Counted from the stretch's first letter, positions 7,084 to 14,500 are shown. The stretch: 33,551 nucleotides of DNA from Oscillospiraceae bacterium (GCA_017455685.1 JAFSZH010000074.1:1-33551), one strand, 5' to 3'. Notes: a model not told the origin generated them from the letters alone. Numbers and translations are program-made.

Positions 7084-7347
7084 ATGGATATGGACGTAGG
7101 CGATTACCGCTATGATACCCAACTGCTCATCGAGGGCGAGGGGCTGGACGAGGACGCGATCAACGATTATTTCCTGGAACACTTCCAGGGGGACTGCCTG
7201 CTGGCCGTGGGCGGAGACGATCTGATCAAGATCCACTATCACACCAACGAGCCCTGGAAGGTGCTGGAATACTGCCGCTCCCTGGGCGAGATCTTCGACA
7301 TCGTGGTGGAGGACATGTTCCGCCAGGCGCGGGGAGAAAAGGGCTGA
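7084..7347 (+). CDS. Stand-alone FakA middle (linker)-domain-like small protein
   Basis: An 87-aa protein that aligns by eye to only one part of the fatty acid kinase FakA, the segment between the N-terminal DhaL/ATP domain and the C-terminal FakB-binding domain. Matching features are Y-x-Y-[C]-T-[E] (here YRYDTQ), GDCLLAVGGDDLIKIHYHTNEP, VLEYCRSLGEI, and the final M-x-x-Q. In FakA this region holds a metal site of one Cys and two His. Here both histidines remain (H51, H53) but the Cys position is Asp11. No ATP-binding DhaL domain is present, so it cannot be a kinase alone. It is third in the degV operon and has a good AAGGAA Shine-Dalgarno. It may be an accessory or regulatory partner of FakB-like proteins, or a decayed remnant; its intact frame, start and terminator favour function. 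Confidence 0.85.
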   Translation: MDMDVGDYRYDTQLLIEGEGLDEDAINDYFLEHFQGDCLLAVGGDDLIKIHYHTNEPWKVLEYCRSLGEIFDIVVEDMFRQARGEKG

Positions 7348-7360
7348 TCGTCCCCATAGC

Positions 7361-7410
7361 GAACCGGGCCGGAAGCGAATGCTTCCGGCCCGGTTCCATT
7401 TGGCTTTTTC
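7361..7410 (+). terminator. Strong terminator of the degV operon
   Basis: A perfect 16-bp stem (7361-7376 with 7381-7396) with a GAAT loop is followed by a T-rich tail ending in five Ts. It lies 13 bases after the operon stop and also faces the convergent permease gene. Confidence 0.9.
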
Positions 7411-8026
7411 AGAATTCTTTTTTCTGATAGAGGCGGATGGACAGCAGCCAGCTGAGGCCGTAAACCACCGTGGCGCCCAGAGCCATGGCGGCAAAGGGAA
7501 CCGAGGAAACGCTCTGAATGCTCTCCAAAGTTTTTGTGCGCATCACCGCGGCGCCTGCTCCGGCGATGAGGGCGATCATGAACATGTAGACAATGCGGCC
7601 CTTCTCCGTACCCAGCCACAGCACCACCGGCATCAGGATGCTGGGGGTGACAAGTCCCACGAACCACAGGATCGCCCCTAAAGTCAGCAGCGATCCCGCC
7701 GCTCCGCTGCTCCCGGAGGCAACGGCGGTCGCCGTCAGGGAGACGGCCAGGACGACGACCTCGATCATCAGTCCCAGCAGATACTTGGCCGAAACGATCT
7801 GGACCCGGGAGCAGGGCAGCGCGGCGCTGTACTGATTCCAGCCGGTGCGCTCATCATAGCTCAGCAGCGTCATGGGCAGGACCCCGCAGATCATGGCGGG
7901 ATACAGCGAGAAAAACAGATTCTCCGGGCTCACAAAGGAAACGCCCAGAAACACCACGACGATCAGCAGAAACGTGCGGCAGTACTTCCAGAGCTGATAC
8001 AGATCCTTCAACAGCAGACCTTTCAT
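7409..8026 (-). CDS. ABC-2 type transporter permease (ABC2_membrane_5-like)
   Basis: A 205-aa permease subunit with six apparent membrane segments. The N-terminal amphipathic start MKGLLLKDLYQLWKY and the cytoplasmic motif SYDERTGWNQYSAALPCSR (about residues 55-73) are typical of the short ABC-2 permeases that pair with YtrA-type regulators. It begins two bases after the upstream ATPase stop, with GGAGG inside the ATPase tail, so the two are translationally coupled. The trio gntR-ATPase-permease forms one unit under the promoter at 9284-9311. Export of an antimicrobial or envelope stress compound is plausible by analogy; no substrate evidence is present. Confidence 0.88.
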   Translation of the reverse strand: MKGLLLKDLYQLWKYCRTFLLIVVVFLGVSFVSPENLFFSLYPAMICGVLPMTLLSYDERTGWNQYSAALPCSRVQIVSAKYLLGLMIEVVVLAVSLTATAVASGSSGAAGSLLTLGAILWFVGLVTPSILMPVVLWLGTEKGRIVYMFMIALIAGAGAAVMRTKTLESIQSVSSVPFAAMALGATVVYGLSWLLSIRLYQKKEF

Positions 8027-8027
8027 G

Positions 8028-8873
8028 TCACCGGTCCTCCTTTACCATGTGGATGAACAGTTCTTCGATGCTCACCGGGCCCACCGGCACGCCCGCGGGA
8101 ACGGCCTCCCGACGAACGATGGCCTCCGCGCCCCAGTGGCCGTCCTTACGATGGAGCACGGCTTCGGGCGCAATGGCGTCCAGCTCCTCCGCCGTGCAGC
8201 GGAGAATGCCGTATTCGTCCAGGAGCCGGTCCTTTTCCTCGTTGAGCATCAGCTTTCCCTTGTGCAGGAACGCGATGTAGTCGCAGATCTTCTCCATATC
8301 GCTGACGATGTGAGAGGAAAGCAGCACCGTGTGATCCTCCTGTCTGGTAAAATCCAGCAGAAGATCGGTCACGTCGTCCCGTACCACAGGGTCCAGACCG
8401 CTGGTGGCTTCGTCCAGAAGCAGCAGCCGCGCCCCGTGAGACAGCGCCACGGCGATGCCCATTTTCATTTTGTTCCCCCGGGACATATCCCCGAAGGGCT
8501 TGTCGGCGGGGATGGCGAGCCGCCGGGCCAAAGCATCGTAAGTCTCCTGCTCCCAGTGGCGGAAGATCCCCGCCATGATCTTTCCCGTCTGGCGGACAGT
8601 CACGCAGGTGGGCAGCCCGACCTCGTCCAGCACCACGCCCAGGTCTTCCCGTACGGGCGCGCCGCTCCGGAGGGGATCCTGCCCCAGCACCAGGGCGTTT
8701 CCCCCGTCCGGCCGGAGCATGCCCAGCAGCAGCTTGATGGTGGTGCTCTTGCCCGCGCCGTTCTCCCCTACCAGACCCATGATGCAGCCGCCGGGCAGCG
8801 TCAGATCCACCGGTCCCAGCTGAAAGCCGGGATATGTTTTTGTCAGTCCTTTGATCTCGATCGCGTTGTTCAT
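8028..8873 (-). CDS. ABC transporter ATP-binding protein (YtrB-like)
   Basis: A 281-aa ATPase subunit. Walker A GENGAGKS is at residues 37-44, Walker B LLLLDEATSGLD near 150-161, and the H-loop SSH at 186-188. The signature is the divergent MSRGNKMKM seen in YtrB-type exporters rather than LSGGQ. A tail of about 70 residues follows the H-loop region. The open frame extends 52 codons further upstream, but the ATG at 8873 is chosen because GGAGGAG sits directly before it and it overlaps the gntR stop as ATGA, the usual translational coupling. It works with the permease at 7409-8026 as a membrane exporter, probably as a dimer. Confidence 0.93.
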   Translation of the reverse strand: MNNAIEIKGLTKTYPGFQLGPVDLTLPGGCIMGLVGENGAGKSTTIKLLLGMLRPDGGNALVLGQDPLRSGAPVREDLGVVLDEVGLPTCVTVRQTGKIMAGIFRHWEQETYDALARRLAIPADKPFGDMSRGNKMKMGIAVALSHGARLLLLDEATSGLDPVVRDDVTDLLLDFTRQEDHTVLLSSHIVSDMEKICDYIAFLHKGKLMLNEEKDRLLDEYGILRCTAEELDAIAPEAVLHRKDGHWGAEAIVRREAVPAGVPVGPVSIEELFIHMVKEDR

Positions 8874-9247
8874 TGATACTCCTCCATACCGAATTCCACC
8901 ATGGAGAGCAGCTCCTCTCTGGTCAAGTGGCACATGGTGGCCAGATGCACGATCTGGTCTAAGTGTTCTTCGATCTTCTTCAGGTTTTCTTCCCGGAGCA
9001 GCTGGGTGTTCTTTTCTGCCACGAAGCATCCCTTGCCCGGGATCGTGTAGATCAGCCCTTCCGATTCCAGCTCGTCGTAGGCCCGCTTGGTGGTGATGAA
9101 GCTGATGCGCAAGTCCTTGGCCAGGCCTCGGATGGAGGGCAGCATTTCATCCGCCGGCAGATCGCCCCCGATGATCTGCGTTTTTATCTGGTTATAGATC
9201 TGGTCGTAGATGGGCGCTCCGCTCTTGTTGTCGATGAAAATATGCAA
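8870..9247 (-). CDS. GntR family regulator, YtrA subfamily
   Basis: A 125-aa repressor with an N-terminal GntR winged helix. It shows APIYDQIYNQIKTQIIGGDLPADEMLPSIRGLAKDLRIS, TTKRAYDELESEGLIYTIPGKGCFVA, and then a short helical C-terminal tail characteristic of YtrA rather than a ligand-binding FadR or HutC domain. Translation starts at a TTG (9247) with GGGAGG seven bases upstream; no ATG is available in frame. The gene is first in the operon and overlaps the ATPase start by four bases. An inverted repeat overlaps its promoter, so autorepression is likely (inference from the family and the site). Confidence 0.92.
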   Translation of the reverse strand: MHIFIDNKSGAPIYDQIYNQIKTQIIGGDLPADEMLPSIRGLAKDLRISFITTKRAYDELESEGLIYTIPGKGCFVAEKNTQLLREENLKKIEEHLDQIVHLATMCHLTREELLSMVEFGMEEYQ

Positions 9248-9270
9248 GTGACCGCCTCCCGTCTGTGCTT

Positions 9271-9305
9271 ACTGTATATTTACATTATATACAGTTTATA
9301 CAGTC
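9271..9305. promoter_or_regulatory. Candidate YtrA-type operator over the gntR promoter
   Basis: ACTGTATA (9271-9278) and TATACAGT (9288-9295) form a 25-bp inverted repeat covering the -10 element. A third half-site, TATACAGT on the plus strand, lies at 9298-9305, between the -35 and -10. The arrangement suits repression by the GntR protein encoded next to it. Confidence 0.7.
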
Positions 9306-9311
9306 TGTCAA
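9284..9311 (-). promoter_or_regulatory. Promoter of the first gntR-ABC operon
   Basis: Minus strand: perfect -35 TTGACA (9306-9311), 16-base spacer and perfect -10 TATAAT (9284-9289). Confidence 0.85.
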
Positions 9312-9363
9312 GGGGGTTTTTCACATTTTTTCCGGCGGGCCGGGGCGGGGAAACGGCGGCTTC

Positions 9364-9392
9364 TTGACAGACCAGGGACGGGCAATTATGAT
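9364..9392 (+). promoter_or_regulatory. Promoter of the hydrolase-nitroreductase operon
   Basis: Perfect TTGACA (9364-9369), 17-base spacer and TATGAT (9387-9392), 37 bases before the first start codon. Confidence 0.8.
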
Positions 9393-9429
9393 TGTATCAA
9401 AGTAAATTTGTCAGAAGGGGGAACGGCGT

Positions 9430-10089
9430 ATGATCGTTCACGTGAACGGCGTCGATCTGTATTATGAAAAGACCGGGACCGGGCGGCCGCTGGTGATGGT
9501 CCACGGCAACGGCGAGGACCATACCATCTTCCGTGAAGCCGTGGATTTGCTGAAGGACCGGTTCACCTGCTACTGCGTGGACAGCCGGGGTCACGGCTAC
9601 AGCAGCAAAGTCAGCGAGCTGCACTATGACGACATGGCCGGGGATATGATCGGATTCCTGGAAAAGCTGGATCTCCGGGACGCCGTGTTCTACGGCTTCA
9701 GCGACGGCGGGATCATCGGCCTGCTGGCCGCGGCCCGGTGCAGCCGGATCACCACGCTGATCGTCAGCGGCGCTAATCTGACTCCCGACGGAGTGAAGGG
9801 ATCGCTGAAGCTGCTGGTCCGGGTTCTGTACGCCTTCAAAAAGGATCCCAAGCTCTCCATGATGCTCAATGAGCCGCACATTTCCGACGAGCTGCTTCGC
9901 TCCATCAAGGCCCGGACGCTGGTGCTGGCGGGAAGCAGGGATCTGGTCACGGAGGCGGAGACCCGTCAGATCGCCGCCGGGATCCCCGGGGCCGAGCTGC
10001 GCATCCTCCCCGGCGAGGGGCACGGTTCGTATATCGTACACAAGGAAACGATCGGCAGGATCATCCGGGATTTTGCCGCCGAGGAATAA
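9430..10089 (+). CDS. Alpha/beta hydrolase, 219 aa
   Basis: A small cytosolic alpha/beta hydrolase. The oxyanion motif VHGNGED is at about residues 24-30. The nucleophile elbow GFSDGG puts Ser91 as the catalytic serine, Asp171 (AGSRD) as the probable acid and His198 (GEGHG) as the base, so the triad is complete. There is no signal peptide and the lid is minimal. The start follows AAGGGGG. It is the first gene of a three-gene operon with another hydrolase and a nitroreductase, 20 bases before the next start. Ester or amide substrate specificity cannot be inferred. Confidence 0.92.
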   Translation: MIVHVNGVDLYYEKTGTGRPLVMVHGNGEDHTIFREAVDLLKDRFTCYCVDSRGHGYSSKVSELHYDDMAGDMIGFLEKLDLRDAVFYGFSDGGIIGLLAAARCSRITTLIVSGANLTPDGVKGSLKLLVRVLYAFKKDPKLSMMLNEPHISDELLRSIKARTLVLAGSRDLVTEAETRQIAAGIPGAELRILPGEGHGSYIVHKETIGRIIRDFAAEE

Positions 10090-10109
10090 GACCGATCGGA
10101 GGGATCCTT

Positions 10110-10925
10110 ATGACAGAACGCACGTACGAGACGCCCTGCGGCGTCATCCATTACTGGCTCGGTGACGCGGCGGAGCGCACAGCGCCCCAGTTGGTTTTCC
10201 TGCCCGGCCTGACGGCGGACCACCGGCTGTTTGAAAAGCAGGTCGACTGCTTTGAAGGGCAGTATCCGCTGCTGGTGTGGGACGCCCCGGGCCACGCGGC
10301 CTCCCGTCCCTTTGAGCTGACCTTCACGCTGATGGACAAGGCCGGGTGGCTGGAGGAGATCCTGCAGCGGGAGGGCTTCACCGATCCCGTCATTATCGGT
10401 CAGTCCATGGGCGGCTACGTGGGCCAGGCTTACGCCCAGCTGTTCCCGGAGCGGTTGAAGGGCTTTATCTCCGTCGACTCCGCGCCCCTGCAGAGGGAAT
10501 ACGTGACGGGGGCGGAGATCTGGCTGCTCAAGCGGATGGAGCCGGTGTACCGGTATTATCCGTGGAAGTCGCTGCTGCGTACCGGCACCAACGGTGTGGC
10601 CACCTCGGAGTACGGCCGGAAGCTCATGCGGGAGATCATGATGACCTACGACGGGGATCAGGCCTGGTATGCCAAGCTCTCCGGCCACGGATTCCGGATG
10701 CTGGCCGAAGCCATGGAGGCCGATCTCCCCTACCGCATCCCCTGCCCGGCCATGCTGATCTGCGGAGAAAAGGACAGGGCCGGATCCTGCATCCGCTACA
10801 CCAGAGCCTGGCATAAAAAAACCGGTATTCCCGTTCACTGGATCAAGGGCGCCGGGCACAACTCCAACACCGACGCGCCGGAGGAGGTCAACACGCTGAT
10901 CCGGGAGCTGGCGGAGTCGTTATGA
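10110..10925 (+). CDS. Alpha/beta hydrolase, 271 aa
   Basis: A second alpha/beta hydrolase, not closely similar to its neighbour. Its motifs are LPGLTAD (oxyanion region), WDAPGHAAS, GQSMGG with nucleophile Ser99, CGEKD with Asp222, and GAGHNSN with His250, giving a complete triad. A helical cap lies between residues about 125 and 205. The start ATG has GGAGGGATCCTT directly before it. The stop overlaps the nitroreductase start as ATGA, so the two are coupled. The sequence resembles 3-oxoadipate enol-lactonase/epoxide-hydrolase-like members only at the fold level. Confidence 0.92.
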   Translation: MTERTYETPCGVIHYWLGDAAERTAPQLVFLPGLTADHRLFEKQVDCFEGQYPLLVWDAPGHAASRPFELTFTLMDKAGWLEEILQREGFTDPVIIGQSMGGYVGQAYAQLFPERLKGFISVDSAPLQREYVTGAEIWLLKRMEPVYRYYPWKSLLRTGTNGVATSEYGRKLMREIMMTYDGDQAWYAKLSGHGFRMLAEAMEADLPYRIPCPAMLICGEKDRAGSCIRYTRAWHKKTGIPVHWIKGAGHNSNTDAPEEVNTLIRELAESL

Positions 10926-11653
10926 ATCCGATCGTTGAATATCTGTTCAGCCGGAAGTCCGTCCGGGCCTATACGGACTGGGAGATTCCGGAAGAGGCGG
11001 TACGGACCATTCTGACCGCGGCGACCCAGGCGCCCACGGCGGGCAACCAGCAGCTCTACACCATCCTGCGCGTCACCGACCCGGAGCGGAAGCACCGGCT
11101 GAGCGTTTCCTGCGATAACCAGCCCTTTATCGAAAATGCGAAGCTGGTGCTGGTGTTCTGCGCGGACTGCCTGAAATGGTACGACGCCTATATCGAGGCC
11201 GGCTGCTCTCCCCGGAAGCCGGACGTGGGCGATTTCCTGCTGGCGGTGTGCGACGCGAACATCGCGGCACAAAACGCCGTCACGGCGGCGGAGTCCCTGG
11301 GCATCGGCTCCTGCTACATTGGGGATATTCTGGAAAACGTCGAGATCCAGCGGGAGATCCTGGGCCTGCCGGAGTACGTCTTCCCGGCGGCCATGCTGGT
11401 GTTCGGCTATCCCACGGAACAGCAGAAGGCCCGCCCGAAGCCGGAGCGGTTCGATCTTAAGTACGTCGTCCAGGAAAACTCCTACCGCGAACTGACCGGC
11501 GCGGAGCTGCGGGAGATGTTCGCCGGGCGGACCGGCGGACGTTCCTTCGAGGACTGGATCGCCGCCTTCTGCGCACGCAAGTATGAGTCCGGTTTTTCCC
11601 GGGAGATGTCCCGCTCTGTGCGAAAAGCTCTGGAAAGCTTTCAGCAGGAATAA
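10922..11653 (+). CDS. Nitroreductase family FMN-dependent oxidoreductase
   Basis: A 243-aa flavoprotein of the nitroreductase superfamily, which uses NAD(P)H to reduce nitro, quinone or related groups. The N-terminal FSRKSVRAYTDWEIPEEAVRTIL and APTAGNQQ motifs bind FMN phosphate and isoalloxazine. GIGSCYIGDI, then PEYVFPAAMLVFGYPTE, is the characteristic C-terminal FMN segment. An extra tail of about 60 residues contains FAGRTGGRSFEDWIAAF, common in clostridial members. It is translationally coupled to the preceding hydrolase (ATGA). The physiological substrate is unknown. Confidence 0.93.
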   Translation: MNPIVEYLFSRKSVRAYTDWEIPEEAVRTILTAATQAPTAGNQQLYTILRVTDPERKHRLSVSCDNQPFIENAKLVLVFCADCLKWYDAYIEAGCSPRKPDVGDFLLAVCDANIAAQNAVTAAESLGIGSCYIGDILENVEIQREILGLPEYVFPAAMLVFGYPTEQQKARPKPERFDLKYVVQENSYRELTGAELREMFAGRTGGRSFEDWIAAFCARKYESGFSREMSRSVRKALESFQQE

Positions 11654-11657
11654 TAAA

Positions 11658-11690
11658 CCGCCCCCCGGCTGTCTCAAAGCCGGGGGGCGG
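11658..11690. terminator. Hairpin between convergent nitroreductase and proC
   Basis: A perfect 13-bp GC stem (11658-11670 with 11678-11690) with a 7-base loop. Only the minus direction has a T-rich tail, so it best serves proC, though it may also slow polymerase from the other side. Confidence 0.65.
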
Positions 11691-11707
11691 CGCGTATTTC
11701 AAGCGTT

Positions 11708-12478
11708 TTATACAGCGCGGCCGGCCGCTATCACGGCCTCCATCACCGCGGAGCGGAAGCCCTTTTCCTCCAGCTTGCGAACGCCCTGGATGGTGGAGCC
11801 GCCGGGGGAGCATACGGCGTCCTTCAGCTCGCCGGGATGCTGCCCGCTCTCCAGAATCAGCTTTGCCGAGCCCAGCACCGTCTGGGCTGCCAGCAGCATG
11901 GCGTCCCGGCGGTAGAGCCCCTCGGCCACGCCCGCGTCCGCCATGGCTTCCACGAACAGATCCACGAAGGCCGGGCCGCAGCCGGACACCGCCATGCCCG
12001 CGTTCATGAGCCGTTCCTCCACGGGGAGGAACTTTCCCGCGAAGCGCATGGCATGGAGAAAGGCAGTTGGGTCGACGCCCTCGCCCGGGGTATACAGGGT
12101 CATCCCCTCCCCCACCGCTGCCGGCGTGTTGGGCATGATCCGCAGGATGGAGCAATCACCCAGCATCTCCCGCAGCCGGGCAAGAGTGACGCCCGCCGCC
12201 ATGGAGACCACGGTATACGGTGCGCTTTTCTCCGCCAGCAGGGGCCGGACGTTTTCGCACAGGCCCGGGAGCATCACCGGCTTGACCCCCAGAACGATGC
12301 AGTCCGCCGCCGACACGGCGGAAGCCAGGTCCGTCACCGTGCCGCCGATCTCCCGCTGCAGCTTCTCCGCCTTTTCCGGGTGTCGGTTCACCAGATAAAG
12401 CTCGTTCTCTTTTTCTCTGGCCGCGTCCCGCGCCATGGCCCCGCCCATGTTCCCCGTTCCGATAAATGCGATCTTCAC
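11708..12478 (-). CDS. proC: Pyrroline-5-carboxylate reductase
   Basis: Catalyses the last step of proline synthesis, NAD(P)H-dependent reduction of pyrroline-5-carboxylate. The 256-aa length is normal. It shows the N-terminal Rossmann motif FIGTGNMGGAMA, VLGVKPVML, SMAAGVTL, RIMPNTPAAVGEGM, the GCGPAFVDLFVEAMADAGV helix and the C-terminal ELKDAVCSPGGSTIQG signature. The start is a GTG (12478) with GAGGACGG upstream. It is monocistronic here, with its own TTGAAT-N17-TAATAT promoter overlapping an inverted repeat. proA/proB are not in the window. Confidence 0.96.
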   Translation of the reverse strand: MKIAFIGTGNMGGAMARDAAREKENELYLVNRHPEKAEKLQREIGGTVTDLASAVSAADCIVLGVKPVMLPGLCENVRPLLAEKSAPYTVVSMAAGVTLARLREMLGDCSILRIMPNTPAAVGEGMTLYTPGEGVDPTAFLHAMRFAGKFLPVEERLMNAGMAVSGCGPAFVDLFVEAMADAGVAEGLYRRDAMLLAAQTVLGSAKLILESGQHPGELKDAVCSPGGSTIQGVRKLEEKGFRSAVMEAVIAAGRAV

Positions 12479-12509
12479 AAAATCCGTCCTCGCTTTCCGG
12501 CTCGCGCCT

Positions 12510-12528
12510 TATTGGATCGTATCCAATA
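12510..12528. promoter_or_regulatory. Inverted repeat at the proC start region (candidate operator)
   Basis: TATTGGAT and ATCCAATA flank CGT (19 bp). The repeat begins at the -10 element and extends downstream of it, a common position for a repressor site. Confidence 0.45.
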
Positions 12529-12554
12529 TTATCATGGTCTGCGAACAAATTCAA
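12526..12554 (-). promoter_or_regulatory. Promoter of proC
   Basis: Minus strand: TTGAAT (12549-12554), 17-base spacer and TAATAT (12526-12531). Confidence 0.55.
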
Positions 12555-12589
12555 TGGACGCGCAGAGGGAACCGTCCTGCGGGAACCGC

Positions 12590-12618
12590 TTGCAGACAGG
12601 GAACGGAGATGCTATAAT
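12590..12618 (+). promoter_or_regulatory. Promoter of the GT-C-like membrane protein gene
   Basis: TTGCAG (12590-12595), 17-base spacer and perfect TATAAT (12613-12618), leaving an untranslated leader of about 80 bases. Confidence 0.7.
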
Positions 12619-12704
12619 CAGTCAATCGAATCCCCGAATGAAAAGCCATGCTTTGGTTGGAAACGCGTCCCTGTAAATCTTTTATAATGGCAAGGTAGTA
12701 TTCC

Positions 12705-14385
12705 ATGAATCATACTGTTGAGCCGCGAAAGCGGAAACTGCTGGCGGGCTTGTATGCCGCGTCTTTTCTGGCATGTTTTGTTTTTCTGCTTTGGAAGTGC
12801 CGTTTCGGTTACGCCAACATCGACGAGGCCTTTTACCTGACGATCCCCTATCGCATGTGCCGGGGCGACAGCCTTCTGACCCATGAATGGCACCTTTCGC
12901 AGCTTTCCGGTTTTCTTCTCTATCCGGCAACGACGCTCTATCTTCGGTTGTTTGGCGGCACGGAAGGGATCTTTCTTCATTTTCGATATCTGTTTACTGT
13001 AGTATGGGCTCTCAGTGCCCTCTTTATTTTTTCTGCGGCTCAGATCCATATCCCTCTGGGGCGCCATGATCTCCTCCATCGCCTACATGATCTTTACTCC
13101 CTACGGCATCATGGCCCTCAGCTACAATTCCATGGGAATCATGCTGCTTCTGAGCGCCTGTGTGATCCTGGCCACGGCGAAAAAGCACTCCGGGCTCCAG
13201 TGGTTTGCCGCGGGCATTCTTTTTGCCGGGGCAGTGCTTTGCTGTCCATACCTTGTGGTGCTGTACGCCGCATTCACCCTTGCCGCCATCCTGCTCCGGA
13301 GGAAGTACAAACGTCTGCCGCAGATCTGGCTGATGGTCACGGCAGGCTGCGGGATCCTTCTGCTCGTTTTTTGCTGGGTGCTGTTCAGCCGGACGTCTCT
13401 GAGAGACGTTATCCGGGTCTTTCCCGAGCTGTTCAATGATCCGGACCATCCCAATATCCCTCTATGGAAAAAAACGCTGGGCTATTTCTCCTCGATCCTG
13501 TTCAGCAGCAAGGCATTCCTGCCTTGTTTTCTTACCGCCGTGATCGTCACGGTCTATTCAAAGCTGCGGAAGAAACCGGAGTTGGGTCTCGTTATTATGT
13601 GCGCGCTCATCGCTGTAATGATGCTATCTTCCCTGCTGGAGACCCATTATCTCAACCACGTCATGTTTCCGATCAACTTGATCGCCCCATACTGCGCTCT
13701 GCACTCCCGGAAGCGGGAGATCCGGCTTCCTTTCTGGTCCATCTGGATCCCCGGGGCGATATATTCCTACTGCATTTGTCTCTCGTCCAACCAGGCGTTT
13801 TACGCTATTTCCTCCGCCGGGACGGTGATGACGGTTGCCAGCATCGTGATGCTGGCAGGCTTCCTGCCCACGCTGGATCCGGCCAGATCGAAAACGCTGC
13901 TTAGGCGCACGGTCTGCGCAGCCGCCGCGCTTCTGCTGGGACTGCAGATCCTGTCCGAGCTGGCGCTGCGGTATTACTCCGTATACTGGGAGCGAATGGG
14001 GCTCCAGTATGAAACGGTTCTGGCGGAAAGCGGGCCGGATAAAGGGATCCTGATGACGCCGGAGCGGTTTGCCGATTATACGACCTGGGAGGCGGATATG
14101 GCCCGGATCCGGGACGATGATGAGATCCGGCAACTTCTGGTCATCTCCGACAACACCCACCTGTATTTGAGCGCGCAGAAAGATATGTCTACCTATTCCG
14201 CATGGCTTTCCAGTATGAGCGACGCCAGCCTCAGCCGCCTTGACGCGTATTTTTCCCTATTCCCTGAAAAGGCCCCGGATGCGATCTATATCGAAGCTCC
14301 GTTTGTGAGGTACGCAGAGCACTATATGTCTCAAGGATATCGCTGCGAGCAGCTGGACTCCGGCGGCTGTCTGCTGAAAAAATAA
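12705..14385 (+). pseudogene. GT-C-like polytopic membrane glycosyltransferase, split by a one-base frameshift
   Basis: Read in one frame from 12705, the N-terminus has a membrane segment (residues 12-30), then YANIDEAFYLTIPYRM, an Asp-Glu loop motif like that of GT-C enzymes, and further hydrophobic helices to about residue 110. The frame then turns hydrophilic and arginine/histidine-rich, while the adjacent frame continues with SISLWGAMISSIAYMIFTPYGIMALSYNSM, more membrane helices and an extracytoplasmic C-terminal domain to 14385. A composite of about 560 aa is the size of a lipid-linked sugar transferase. The total length is 3n+1, so one extra base sits near 13027-13040; the six-T run at 13027-13032 is the likeliest place. 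It may be a true mutation, a phase-variable tract, programmed shifting or an assembly error. Family assignment rests on topology and the DE motif only. Confidence 0.65.
13015..14385 (+). CDS. Downstream open frame of the split membrane protein
   Basis: The longest uninterrupted frame of the locus: 456 codons from a GTG at 13015, or from an internal ATG at 13066. It encodes roughly eight to nine membrane helices. From about residue 315 to the end comes a soluble extracytoplasmic region (WERMGLQYETVLAESGPDKG through SMSDASLSRLDAYF). Neither start has a convincing Shine-Dalgarno, which supports the view that it is the 3' part of the gene starting at 12705 rather than an independent protein. An automatic gene finder would probably report this frame. 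Confidence 0.6.
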   Translation: MPSLFFLRLRSISLWGAMISSIAYMIFTPYGIMALSYNSMGIMLLLSACVILATAKKHSGLQWFAAGILFAGAVLCCPYLVVLYAAFTLAAILLRRKYKRLPQIWLMVTAGCGILLLVFCWVLFSRTSLRDVIRVFPELFNDPDHPNIPLWKKTLGYFSSILFSSKAFLPCFLTAVIVTVYSKLRKKPELGLVIMCALIAVMMLSSLLETHYLNHVMFPINLIAPYCALHSRKREIRLPFWSIWIPGAIYSYCICLSSNQAFYAISSAGTVMTVASIVMLAGFLPTLDPARSKTLLRRTVCAAAALLLGLQILSELALRYYSVYWERMGLQYETVLAESGPDKGILMTPERFADYTTWEADMARIRDDDEIRQLLVISDNTHLYLSAQKDMSTYSAWLSSMSDASLSRLDAYFSLFPEKAPDAIYIEAPFVRYAEHYMSQGYRCEQLDSGGCLLKK

Positions 14386-14386
14386 G

Positions 14387-14424
14387 AAAGAACGGGACGT
14401 CCCTTCGGATGTCCCGTTCTTTTT
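14387..14424. terminator. Bidirectional terminator shared by the membrane protein gene and tRNA-Arg
   Basis: A stem of about 16 bp including AAAGAACGGGAC (14387-14398) with its complement (14411-14422), loop CTTC. Ts follow on both strands: TT on plus, and a longer T-rich run on minus immediately after the tRNA 3' CCA. Confidence 0.85.
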
Positions 14425-14500
14425 GGCACCCACGGGAGGATTCGAACCTCTGGCCTGCCGCTTAGGAGGCGGCCGCTCTATCCTGCTGAGCTACGTGGGC
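14424..14500 (-). tRNA. tRNA-Arg (anticodon CCT)
   Basis: A 74-base cloverleaf plus encoded CCA (14424-14426). It has acceptor GCCCACG/CGTGGGT (G-U first pair), D-stem GCTC/GAGC, anticodon stem GCCGC/GCGGC with loop CTCCTAA (anticodon CCT, reads AGG), a 5-base variable loop and T-loop TTCGAAT. The outermost T-stem pair is an A-C mismatch. The bidirectional hairpin follows directly. Confidence 0.96.

Noticed and set aside
8874-9029. Upstream extension of the ATPase reading frame
   Set aside because: It lies wholly within gntR, is not conserved ABC sequence, and the ATG at 8873 has its own GGAGGAG.
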